Below are positions 10,565 through 21,141 of a stretch of DNA of 64,000 nucleotides, in pieces. Every line of letters starts with the position of its first letter. Positions within the stretch are counted from its first letter, which is position 1. The position numbers and the translations under genes are program-made. The notes beneath the pieces are model-generated. The model worked only from the letters and a program-made list of their open reading frames with translations. It did not search any database and was not told where the DNA came from. This DNA comes from Oscheius dolichura (lineage: Eukaryota; Nematoda; Chromadorea; Rhabditida; Rhabditidae): contig OW051495.1 of NCBI GenBank assembly GCA_932521035.1, positions 9,610,001 through 9,674,000 of the forward strand, written 5' to 3'.

Positions 10565-11403
10565 CTAACAGAAGAAGGAATCGTTGAACTTGTTGTTCAG
10601 ATCACAAATTCTGGCAAAATTCTGCGACAGGCTGCAGTCGGGGTCCCATCGATCACAATCGATACCGTCAAAGCGTTTCGGATTAGAGCTTCGTAATTCT
10701 TGAGGAAATTCACGGGGCCGTTTCCAGTTTATTTTCGCCGTTATTTCTTCCATTTCCCCCTTAAAAGTATCGTATTTAATTGGGATAAAATTGGGGGGAA
10801 ACTAGCCTTCAGGTTGAAACTGATCACCAAAAGTTCCGGATCATTCTCGTCCAGGAAATACAGACCCAAGGCGAAATGGCCTTCTTCTATTGATTTTATG
10901 GTTCCTAGAGCTTCATCCAGTTCAGTTATATACTGCTGATACTGGGAAATAATGGAAGAAAGGGTACTGGACTGAAAACATGGCAAAATTTATTGAATGA
11001 TAAGATTTTCCCCACCTCGGAAGCTGTGTCCCGGACAATCCAGTCAAAAATGAACCCCGCCTGATAGGAGCATTTGACAACTGGCGCCTGATTGGGGAAA
11101 TTTTCCGTAAAATGAAGAGAAATCCAATAAATTTCATTGCTAAAGCTATTTTCTTATAATTTTAAGAGGAATCCTTACATAAGATAGAAATTAACAATGG
11201 GAACCAGAAGATTGGAAAGATCAACGGATGGACTCTGAATTTTACCCACCTAAAGAAGATTTTTTAATGGGAAATTGTGAAAAATAAGGAACCTGATGCA
11301 GCCATGTCCATTGGGAAGAGGATAAATTATATTTTGGGATAACGGGAGTGCCGCGATAAAGATCAGACCACAATTTATCCGTAAGGGGAACTCCGTTGGA
11401 CAT
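10565..11403 (-). CDS. FANCL-like UBC/RWD-domain protein without RING
   Basis: About 240 residues from ATG 11403. The middle and C-terminal parts resemble the central domain of the Fanconi anaemia E3 ligase FANCL: YWISLHFTENFPNQAPVVKC (cf. L-x-F-P-x-x-Y-P pattern), SSTLSSIISQYQQYITELDE, and DRWDPDCSLSQNFARI, close to FANCL's L-W-D-P-(D/E)-x-S-x-x-Q-N. FANCL's C-terminal RING, which binds the E2 and ubiquitinates FANCD2/FANCI, is absent: the frame stops 13 residues after that motif. Either the ligase is truncated, the RING is elsewhere, or only the fold is shared. One intron (about 10762-10809) appears to be GC-AG (AAG|GCTAGT); removing it restores frame exactly. An acceptor-like TATTCCAG lies upstream of the ATG. 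First gene of the proposed operon. Confidence 0.55.
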
Positions 11404-11689
11404 TTTGGGACAGAGAAACGGCGGGAGAAGTAAGCGCGCTCCCTTTTCACCGGGCCGTCGAAAGCTGATAGCTGGAATAAGAAAAGCAGCTTTTTATTTT
11501 GTTCAATTTCGCTTTCGAGCGTGATTTGACTTTACATCGGGGTAGTGCCAGGTCCCGGAAGCTAACTTTGACGCACACAGCTTTTCAGTTGAGGTTTCGT
11601 GAAATCTTTTTTTACCACAATTTCGAGGGCGGTCGATTACTCCTATCCCCAGATTTTCAGGGATGTAGTCCATAAAATAAAAGCAGGAC

Positions 11690-11845
11690 GAGCACAACAA
11701 GTTTTGAAAAATGTCCGCCGTCCGCCGTCCGTGGGATTTTCGTGGTGTAGTGGCTAAGAGGCCGGTATTATCATTCGAGAGATCGGGGGTTCGATCCTCC
11801 CAGGGGGTAACTCTTTTTGCCTTTTTATTTTCAGGTCCGTAAACT
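11690..11845 (+). repeat. tRNA-derived SINE-like repeat
   Basis: A tRNA-like segment (A-box-like GTGTAGTGGCTAAGAGG, B-box GGTTCGATCC) follows a GTCCGCCGTCCGCCGTCC stretch and ends in AACTCTTTTTGCC. The same leader and the tail CTCTTTTGCTTT are seen around the tRNA-like cores at 39.4, 41.9 and 50.6 kb. The acceptor stem does not close, so it is not a working tRNA. Between 11450 and 12420 I see no gene. Confidence 0.6.
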
Positions 11846-12461
11846 TCCAAAATATTTTTGAAGTGAAGTGGACAGGATACCGACCTCAAACCGGATTGGA
11901 GCACCGTGAGGCCGTACGCTCTACTGGATTCGACATCCTAGCCGGCCAGCGACTTCTACCAACAGAAGCAGCAACAACATCAACGGTTATGGATGTGGGC
12001 TCCCTCTCCCCGTCGACTTGGCCACCTGGGAGAGTACCGGCCTACCACCTCGCCGTCCCGCTGTAGCAGTTCAAGAGCTCGCGCAGTACCCTACTGACTT
12101 GTTGGACGCAGACCTTGGTGATGATTTTCTCCAAAAGAACGGAATACAAACCAGCTAAGGGGAAATCAGACATCTTGTGGAAAGAAGGGCCGAGTGTGAG
12201 AGATAATGAAAACCAATAAGAACTTCGCTTGTGAAGTGAAAGCGGCCTAAATGTTTGCCTTATTGATTGAGACTACCGAGAAGACTTGGGAAACTGTCTC
12301 CCACATGTGTCTGTACATTGAGTACAACAAAAGTTTCATCACATGTTACCACAATACCAATTCTCAGTCTCACAAAGAATAACAGGATAAAACTCATATT
12401 TTATTCATAAAAAACAACTAATACCGTGGAGAGAGATTATAGAATAAGTAGATATTCTGCT

Positions 12462-13576
12462 CTACTCTTGGCCACAGTTAAAATAAATGACTGCGTGGAA
12501 GTCTTCGCCGAATTGAACTTCCATTTTACAATGAGATCCAGGGGGAAAATGCTGGGGCAGTTCTATCCTAGCGGTGAAATGGTCCTCCGTCTCATCTTCC
12601 AACGTGTAGCTGAAGAAGTCACGGAACAGCGTCTCGAAATTGTCTTTAGCATTTCGGAGTCCCTCTCTCTTCACATCGAATTTCAATTCGAGGAGCTTTG
12701 CCGAAGCTGGAGAAAAGAGAATCTAAAATAGAAATATATGTTCTAATAGTATTTCATAATCTTTACCTCCAGAACTGTACGGAGCACGTGGAACGGTTGA
12801 GTCCGTAATCCACAGAACACAGAAAGATCCGCTTTCTCGCACGTGGAAAGAAAGTTCCTGGTCGCATTCACTATTCGTGTTTCTTCTTTTTCTTCAGGAC
12901 CAGCAGAGAAGTAGAGATCAATAATTTTCTGCAATTACAAGTAAAATAAGCATAAAAAAGCAAAACTAACCAAGGTTTTTAACTGGAAAAGTGTTTCATA
13001 ATGGCCCCAGTCCTCAGTCTTGACGATTGTAGGCTTCAGAATGTTGAGCACAGTGGTCCAGTCCTCGGCAGTACAGTTCAGCTGGGATAAATCCAATTTT
13101 TCGCAAGTTATTCGATTTTTCCGAAGAGAACCAATGAGTTCTTCAGCTGCCTCCTTGTGTCCGTGAAAGTCACAATCTGAAAAATAAAATATTGGATTTC
13201 AAGAGAATAATTACACAGAAAACCACTAACGGTAATTTCCGCCAGCCGAGTTCCATAAAGGCTTTCAATGTCGATGACGTTGTTATATTTGGAAGGAAAC
13301 AGACGGAAAGGCGTTTTTTGATCTTCTTCAGGGTCTCCGCCACCTGGAACGGCCGGAACATGCCTTTTTACACAGTAGACACCGTCCACTTGGACAGAGA
13401 TGTTGCGACTCTTCCGAACAAACTTCTCCATTCCGCGGCAAGTCTGCTGCAGGCGAAAATAGCTCTTCTCTTCCATCTAGTACATTTTTACATTGGAAAA
13501 GAAGCGAAGAACAAACTTTTGTAATGATTTTTTCCAGGAGGTGGCTAGCCAAACCAGCAATTGGGAAGACAGCCAT
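12462..13576 (-). CDS. F-box/FTH-like (nematode DUF38-type) protein
   Basis: Six exons from ATG 13576 to stop 12462 splice without a break (about 315 residues). The N terminus (FPIAGLASHLLEKIITKMEE, then SYFRLQQTCRGMEKFV) has the spacing of an F-box helix pair; F-boxes link substrates to SKP1-cullin E3 ligases. The rest is leucine-rich and FTH-like (AEELIGSLRKNRITCEKLDL, HYETLFQLKTLKIIDLYFS), ending in a conserved block with IELPQHFPPGSHCKMEV. That last block recurs in remnants at 14.1-14.4 and 22.5-23.0 kb, so the window holds a small decaying family. Such proteins are strongly expanded in nematodes and often vary fast. Substrate unknown. F-box call is by pattern and moderately sure. Confidence 0.6.
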
Positions 13577-13859
13577 CTTGCCGGAGAAAAGACGAATGGA
13601 ATGAAGTGGAAAAGCGAAAAGTAACGTGGAAGACTGTAGAAAACGGTCAAAAACGGCTATCAGCTGGTCAACAGCTTGTCATCTTGCCAATTTTTGACCA
13701 GAATTTTCGCTTTCTTCTAGAAATTTACCTGTCAGATCATTTACGCGGTCTCTCCCGAAAATATCCCAGCTAGGCCCATAGAGAAACTAATTTTCAACCA
13801 GCGGGCCTTTGACAGCCTACGGCTGTCGTCTGTCTGTCAAAGTTATCCGTTTCGATCTG

Positions 13860-13935
13860 TGGCGACCTTTCCGCTCTTCCGCCGACGACCGCCTGCGGCG
13901 GCCCCCGGGATTAAAAAATTAGTAATCCCTTTATC
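13860..13935. repeat. Dispersed GC-rich repeat motif
   Basis: A short GC-rich palindromic part (CCGCCTGCGGCGG) is followed by GGGATTAAAAAATTAG. A similar arrangement (GGCGGACTTGGGATTAAAAATTAGCC region) is seen at 28.3, 38.6 and 53.4 kb. Likely a fragment of a non-autonomous element. Confidence 0.4.
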
Positions 13936-14126
13936 GTCGGACACTTTCCAATCGGACAGACAAATAAGCAAACAAACAAACAGACAAACACCATAGCGCT
14001 TTAATAGGAAAGAATGAATTGGTTGTCCCAAAACAATTCTCAATACTCTACAATAGGATAAAAAACATAGTTTATTTTTGACAAATAACTGTAATACAAT
14101 AAAAGAAAAGGGGTGAAGGGTTTGCT

Positions 14127-14363
14127 CTACTCTTGTTCGCGAGTAAAACATATGCGCTTATAATTGTACCTACTAATAAATATTGTACAGGAGCATCCAA
14201 GCGGAAAGTGTTGAGGCAGTTCCACCACAGCGGAAAATTTGTCGGTATTTTCTTCTTTTATCGTCGGGTTAAAGTCGTGGAACTTATCCATTATTGCATC
14301 TTTGGTAGGAAGGCTTGCCATCTTACCGGAGAAAAGACGAACGGAATGAAGTGAAGAACGCAA
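14127..14363 (-). pseudogene. F-box/FTH-like C-terminal remnant
   Basis: Encodes SGKMASLPTKDAIMDKF, then VVELPQHFPLGCSCTI and a tail RICFTREQE. It aligns with the last exon of the gene at 12.5-13.6 kb (IELPQHFPPGSHC … FNCGQE). No F-box or upstream exons are found nearby, so it is a detached 3' piece of a paralogue. Confidence 0.55.
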
Positions 14364-14720
14364 ACTTTTCCAATGAAATGCTCCCAGAAAGAGACTGAAA
14401 CGTTCTAAACATTGTCATCGTACAGAGTTTGATCAGAATTGGCGCTGTTAATTCAAAACTAGCCGGAGGTGCCCTGCTTTTCTTTTTTTTTTCGAAGGAC
14501 TGCGACTACTTTTGACTCCCCGAGCTACTTCCTTTAAAAGAGATGCGTGTTTTATAGATTCATTGCCTGGCTGACATTCAGAATACAAATAGTAAACGGG
14601 AAGATGTGAACACCGCCTCTTCTGAATGTTCTGGAAGGCCCATTGCTTTAGTTAACGGCTTCGGGGGACTCCGTTACAGCTCTGAAACTTACCTTTCATT
14701 TTAGCAAACTGAATGGATAG

Positions 14721-14915
14721 CTAGAAAACAAACCTTTTACGACGATAAGGATTACCATAAGGGGGGCGTAGTTGAATGCTCATCGGGTAATCTCCCTGAT
14801 GATAATTTCCCGAGTAACGTCCCGGGTAAACAGGCAGATTTTGGTAGTACTGTGCCAGAGCGCAGGCCATCAGGGCGAAGAAGAAGAAAAAGTGCTTGAA
14901 CATGGCGAACAGCAT
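14721..14915 (-). CDS. Small secreted peptide, Tyr/Pro-rich, ending RRKRFVF
   Basis: A 64-residue single-exon frame. The start at 14915 gives a strong signal peptide (MLFAMFKHFFFFFALMACALA) followed by QYYQNLPVYPGRYSGNYHQG and a tail with NPYRRKRFVF. The dibasic/tetrabasic RRKR just before FVF is a plausible proprotein-convertase site. A TATAAAA box lies about 40 bp upstream of the ATG (minus strand, near 14950). The upstream in-frame ATG at 14978 would bury the signal peptide, so I prefer 14915. It could be a neuropeptide-like or cuticle-associated peptide; no family is recognised. Confidence 0.5.
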   Translation of the reverse strand: MLFAMFKHFFFFFALMACALAQYYQNLPVYPGRYSGNYHQGDYPMSIQLRPPYGNPYRRKRFVF

Positions 14916-15259
14916 TGACTGTGTGAAACCCTCTCCAACAACGGCTGGTTTTATAGCAGCCCCTTGCATCCTCTTCATATTAACTGTCTAGACGTTGTTT
15001 CACTGTAGTCAGAGGCAAGTTGTCGAGAGAGCGGAAGATCGACAGTTTTGCAGGCTTGCAGGCCTGCAGGCTTGAGAGGAAGAGTCCTTTTTTGAGGCAA
15101 TCCAACCTCCCTGTAGATTTTTTTTTGGTTAATTTGCCCATTTTCAGAAGGTTGGCCCGTTCTTCCGATGGAAGATAGGGTCCGACCCCTCCGGGAAACG
15201 ACGTGTAAGGGTATGGACACCCAACCACCCCGATTGTTAGTTCTTTATGTCTTCGTTAG

Positions 15260-15790
15260 TATATATTGTAACATTCTTCCCCATATCGGAATTGTAACCC
15301 TTTATTGTCTCAGTGTTCAAAACCCCAATTGAACGCGTGCCTCTTGTACGCTGTTTAGCATGCAAGCGCGTTCATTCGTTGTTGATTAATATTTAGTCTT
15401 GAGAAGTCAAGCTTGGAGTGCGATTGGAATTGTATCCTTCCGTAATTGCCCATTATTGTTATCATTGTGTTTAATAAATTTTATTTAACGAGCACCCTGT
15501 GTCAGCTCTAATACTTGTGTTACTAGTGGAGTAACCCAAGTAGAAAAAGAATCTAGTCTCAGAGTGTGTCATCGACGTGAACCTCTGTCTTCTAGCGTGT
15601 CCAGTAAAGTCGAAGTGCCTTGGAGATCTAGGGCTGAGTCGGAACCTCGTTGGGGGAGAATCTATTGTCCAGAGAACCCTAGCGAAGGCTAACCGATAGA
15701 AGTGACGAGAAACAGGATAGGAACAAAGGCGAAGAAGAAAATTATAAGAAAGAGCGGTCCCTCCGGTATGTTTTGGCCTATGTTCGAATG
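15260..15790 (+). mobile_element. Possible solo LTR or truncated LTR retrotransposon 5' end
   Basis: The stretch begins near TGTAACATTCTTCCCC, contains an AATAAA-type signal (near 15473), then …CTTGTGTTAC and TGGAGTAACCC, which could be the LTR end and primer-binding region. A purine-rich leader follows and the sequence stops without a gag frame. There is no second LTR copy in the window, so this rests on layout only. Confidence 0.3.
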
Positions 15791-15999
15791 CTCAAACTAT
15801 TGGATTTCATCTCTGTCACAGACAGATGCCGTTGTCTGATTTTTATCTGTCATAGACAGATGGCCTGATTTTTAATTCTACTTGGCTATCTGTCATAGAA
15901 TGAATCAGAAAGCAAGCAGAAACACGCTTCTTATCATCAATTCGGCAACGTTTTAGCCTCACTGATTATTTGCGGGCTGTTTCGCTGTTCGCTCCGTCT

Positions 16000-18900
16000 A
16001 TGGGTCGGGCGTTCCTATTGTTGTTCCTGGCAAGCTGCGGTACCGATTTTTAAAGAAACACTAACTTCTTTCCTGTTCAGCCTATGCCCAAGTGAAACAT
16101 TATGAAGTCAAAGGATATGTCACTCCTGGAAAATTGCAAAATGATGCACACCCCTTTGAAATAGAGAATTTTGTAGCTGAAGAGGCATTTCCTTTATAAA
16201 ATTTATATTCTTTCGATGTTTAGCTCAAAGAGAACAATTTCTTCGTGCATAAGATTGCTTTCAATGAGATGAACAGTGAACTGTTGACTTTTATTGGTTA
16301 TTTTGAAACCACTAAGGAATCCGAGGCTTTATTCGCTGCTTACAAGGAGACACAAGGCTTTACTATCGTCTTTTGGAGAGAACTTACCGATGAAAAGGGT
16401 TTCAACTCCTTTTTTTTAAATTATTTATTTTGTAGACTTTCCCGAGAGAGCAAACCTAGCAGTTGATGCTACTAGTCCCTGTTTGAATGGGGGAACACCT
16501 CTAGCAAACGGATCCTGTGCATGCGGATCGTTTACTTCCGGAGATAAATGCCAAAATGCCCGGTACGAAAGATTTTTCCTTTTTACAAACCTAATTTATT
16601 TCTTTAGTTGTCAGAGAAAAGGAATTCCTGAAGGAGGAGATCGCTGCTATTGTCCTCCCGGATGGTATGCCCGATTCTGCGAAATTCGAGGATGTCGCCC
16701 TCCTCTGAACGATAACCTGAATGTCGACAAGCGTAGTTTTATGCTCGTCCTTCCGATCACTCCGTCAATGGCAGATGTCAGGACAAACTTACAAAAGACC
16801 TTGGTCAACGTGAGAGAAAAACGGAACTTGAAGAAGAAGCAAAAAAGTTTAGGGGCTAGCTTCAGGACACTTTGACAACTTTCTCTTGAACATGTTTGTG
16901 CAAATTAACTGTGAGTCCAGTGATCACTTATATTCTACATTTTAACTTCTAGCCACTTCATATATTTCTTACATAACGGTATCTGGAAATCCGCAAGCAC
17001 TTGTCAATAACATCCAAAGCACTACGATTACCGCGCAGACTCAGCCGGCAGCCTATCCCATAATGCAATCGATTGTGGACATTCAACAATATACGTAACT
17101 TTATGAGCAACATTGGAGTATTTTGTGTTTTAGTCGGCAGATGAACCCCAATTCTGTGATCTTCGTCTTTACCGACTCAGCCGATACGGACGCCGGTCCC
17201 ATAAGCTACACGATAAATGACAATACGTTGGAATTGCAAGCCACACAGACCACAATGTTATGGAGAAGCAGAGTATAGAATACCCTTAAATTTTAGTAGA
17301 GCTATTCTTTTAGGCGTTCATCTTCTTCGTCCAAAACCCAAACGTGACTGTGGACACGTCTTTGGATTCCTATGATACATACAGAAGGATGGTTACCTTC
17401 TCCCACGGAGACCTCTTCGTTATCAATGAAAATGAAGTCCCAACTGTGAGTTTTGGAGTGATTTGTGTTTTAGTCCTCCCGTCCTGCTATTGATACTACT
17501 AAGTCGATTAAGAAAGGAGTCTGCCTGTGATAGGCTACAGATAGGGGAGGTGTTTGAACCGGCTCTAGCCTATCATATTATAGTGCCTAGTGGTTCAGTG
17601 AGTGGTTCAAATATAGAAAGAGATAAATAGAAGAGAGTATCTTTATGTACCGGATGTCTATGACTTTTAGATATAAACTATAAATTGGATATAAAACGAA
17701 TCAATAATACAATACAATCAATACTCTCAACTAATTATCCCGTGACCCAAAAAGCAGCTCCACCGTCCAAGGGAGCGCAGAGAACAAGACTGACTCGCTC
17801 GACCTCTTGGGAGGGCGGGACGAGTTGGACCTTTCCTGACCATCCGTCAGGACAGAGGCCTCAAAAAGCAGAGCGGGTACTTTATGGCCGATAAATCGGG
17901 AAGTGAGGGGGGAATTTATAGCAGCTTTCGGAAAGACAGTATGCAATTATTTCAGGTAGTTCAAAATGTGCTTCCTCACCTGAATCGTCCAGAATACATC
18001 GACGTCCGCTCGTTTGCTCAATGCGATAACCTCACACTGGATATTGTTAGAGACGATCCGAACCAGAATGTCATCGTATTCATTACCATCGACAGTAATT
18101 CAAGTAAGTCTCATTTAAATGTTAATTTCACTATAAACTCTTTTTAGACACCCCATCAAATGTCACAATCACAGCGTGGGATACATTGCTCGGTGCCACA
18201 GAAATTCCCAACAGTATGAACGGGCCTCTTTGGGCGGTAGGTATCACTAAATTTTGAGATAGTTTTATAGACCTTCATCATTCCTCCTGGATGGGATGCA
18301 GTGAAGATAAACGTCTCTCCGAAAGCATTATGCTCGGCCAAAGCGTTCATCTCTACTCCTACGACTCTCCTCTGGGCTTACAGTGACAACGATTATATCG
18401 ACAGTAATATAAGTAATATAGACGTTGGCAATTGCATGAATCTTGCTGGTGTGGCTGTCAATTATCCTTTTTATTATTTTTTAAACAGAAATGCCTATGA
18501 TGATCACCCTGCAACCGATCCATTTCCCGCTTTTCTCCAACTTTGCCGTAGAGTTCACCAACCATCAGACAAATCAGCCTTTTACCTGGCCAATGGACGC
18601 TATCGTTCGTAATGAACCGGACTGTACCTTTGCTTACAAAATCCCCAATTTACCAAGATGTGCAGCTGGTCCTTACACGTATGCTACTTAATTTTAATGC
18701 ATGCTAAAGGTAAATTTGTTAGGCAAAAATACACGTTCAAATTCACTAATATTGGAAAATATATGAGAAGAATTCATCCGGGATTCTGCTCACATGGAGA
18801 TAAAAATAATGGAAATCAAACAATTGTTCAACAGTACCCTATAAAGGGAAATGGAACCGGGAATACGTGTTACCTTCTGAATACGGCTGACATGGGCGGC

Positions 18901-21065
18901 AAGCTTCACGATTTCCGACAGGTGTTTCCATTTTTTAAATGCTTATTTTTTGCCAACAATAGGCGAAGATGCTCTAACTAATTCAATTTATCCTGCAAGG
19001 TAATTGTAGCATCTGACGAGCCAATATTTTTGTAAGACTATACGTAATTTTTAGATAATCTTTGCCCTTGAATTAGTGCAAGAAATGAACGACGTAACCC
19101 ATCAACTGCTCAACCTTATTTCGGACATTACAACAAGAATCACCAATGCCGACGCATACAGGAGGCAGTTCTCCTTTGTTATTTTCGATTCTGTCTGTGA
19201 GTGGAGTAAAATACTATGTTTTACTCCTTATTTTAGCTTGGAAAGCTGTTGTTTCCGATTACGACCCGGCGCAATTCACAGCCAAAGTCCAATATTATAT
19301 TAAAGATCTTTCAAATGCAGCATTACATGCTTCTAATGGTGCCTTTTCCATGGATGCTATTTATCACGTAAGGAACTATTAAAATTTTGATTTTCTAAAA
19401 GTTTATATTCAGTCAATCAATTTGGAAATTGTCTCTCCGGCTATTATCCACGTTTTGACCATGTCTACCCCAAAAAGTTCTGATTTCTACAGAGTTCTTC
19501 CAACTGATGTCCAGGTAATTTAACGCGTGTTTCATTGAGTTTTTATATTATTATTTTTAAGGTTAATTTCTACTACTTCAGTCAAAATGCTGACGTTCCC
19601 GATTACAACGACTTCAGAACGATGCAGAAGCAAACGGGAGGAAGAATAATCGCCCTGCAAAACATTCAGGTAGGAAATAAAAAATATCGTTTCTTGAAAA
19701 TTGCGAGTTTACAGGGCAAACGCTGTTTTTATTTAATTTTACATGCTATTCTTACAGAAGTCGGACATTTTCATGTCTTCCGTGTACCAGAACAATCTCC
19801 TGGTCGATACAGGCTTCCAAGATTGCAGTAAAGGAACTACAGTGACGTTCTCTGTTGAAAAAGCCGCCACCCTTGTGGAACTGTTAACCTTGGCCAGTGA
19901 TACAACAGCTACCGTAAAGTTAACCGACGGAAACAGTTCGGTTTTTCGCGTTTATGAATCAAATCAATTTTCTTGAGATGCAGCGGTTGACTTAACTTCT
20001 ACATATCTTCAAAGTCCGACAACATCAGTGATTGCAATTTGTAAGATTCCGACGTAACATACAAATATACGCGCTGTTTAGCAACAAATAAAACGACTCC
20101 AGGAACGTGGACTGCTACAATTACTGCCAAATCTTCATGTTTCTTGCAGGTAAAAATAACTGAACTAACAAGAATTATCAAATTCCATTCTAGGTTCGAG
20201 CCCAATCTGATGTGAACGTCGCCGTAGGATTTACCATGGATGTCCACGACGACTTTGCAGCTCACCATCCTTTCAACAAGAGAGGTAGGCTTTTAGATTT
20301 AATTCTATTATTTTCCTTATTTTTTAGGAACAAACGACACAACGTATCTCGTAGTCCGAGCAACTTCTTCAACTGTCCAAGAAGTCGTCGTTCAGTCAAC
20401 GGATTTCAACAGACCCTGGGCTACGGGAAATGTGAATGCTGCTGTTACAGTGACTGATTTCACGAAATATGACGAAAATACTTGTGCCTATCAGTTTAGA
20501 AGCAGCCTTGTCAAGGTTTCTTAAATTATTAACTTCACACATTATTTTAGATTCCCGTGAATACAAATTCTGTAACTCTGTTGGTTACAGGAACTGATCA
20601 GTCCGGAACTAAATTCCAACGGCTCTTTAATTACTACACTCCCGACAACGATAGTAAGCTTTTACTTTTGCTATTTTCTAAATAATTTTATTTAGACGGA
20701 CAAGAATGTAATGGAGGGAAAGTAGATGTCTACGGACAGTGCTCCTGTCCAGGAAATTTCACGGGAGAATATTGCCAGGACCGTGTCTGCGCGTATGGCT
20801 CCACTCTTAGTCATGGAATTTGTATATGCTGGTCGTTTTACTACGGAGACCGATGTGAAAATGGTTTGTATCTCAAAAGGTCTTTTTATGGTTGAAATGT
20901 TCAGTTCGCTATGTCCAAAGCTCGGCTACGGAGCCTCCCTATCCACCCCCTTCAACTCTGAAGCCTCCAACGACGCCCCCGAATAACGATAAGGCTTCTT
21001 TTATGCTGAATTATAGCGGGTCAGTTTTAGTTTCAGTTTTTATGTTATGTATGAGAGTTATTTGA
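16000..21065 (+). CDS. Large secreted EGF/VWA-type protein, IRG-7-like, probable GPI anchor
   Basis: About 20 short exons splice from ATG 16000 to stop 21065. The N terminus is a signal peptide (MGRAFLLLFLASCAYA). Next come an EGF-like pair (CLNGGTPLANGSCAC; GGDRCYCPPGWYARFCE), a VWA-like segment (MNPNSVIFVFTDSADTDAGP), a long beta-rich part with CFLQVRAQSDVNVAVGFTMD, two C-terminal EGF modules (CSCPGNFTGEYCQ; CICWSFYYGDRCE), a Pro/Thr linker and a final hydrophobic run (SGSVLVSVFMLCMRVI) with no cytoplasmic tail, typical of a GPI signal. The layout resembles large secreted Caenorhabditis proteins of the IRG-7 type, linked to immunity and intestine. In-frame stops near 16873 and 19974 disappear when 46-48-nt introns are spliced out. 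One intron (17449-17956) carries an insertion. Confidence 0.65.
17470..17955. other. Insertion inside an intron of the EGF/VWA gene
   Basis: The intron between exons ending …ENEVPT and starting VVQNVLPHL is about 500 nt, ten times the usual size. It contains an inverted GATAGGCT/AGCCTATC pair near 17540-17575 and an AT-rich part. Skipping it joins the exons in phase, so the gene need not be broken. I could not identify the element. Confidence 0.4.
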
Positions 21066-21141
21066 TTTTATGATTAGGAGATTATAAAGATTTTATGACT
21101 AGACACGCTCGGCGCCCACTCAGTGCCCTGGCCATCACAAT

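Noticed and set aside
15790..15910. CRISPR-like or satellite array (repeated ATCTGTCA.AGACAGATG)
   Set aside because: Only two to three imperfect palindromic units with no regular spacers; eukaryotic context.
16810..16880. Frameshift in the EGF/VWA gene
   Set aside because: A 46-nt intron beginning GTGAGAG restores the frame.
19930..19980. TGA stop as a lesion in the EGF/VWA gene
   Set aside because: A 48-nt GT-AG intron removes it in phase.
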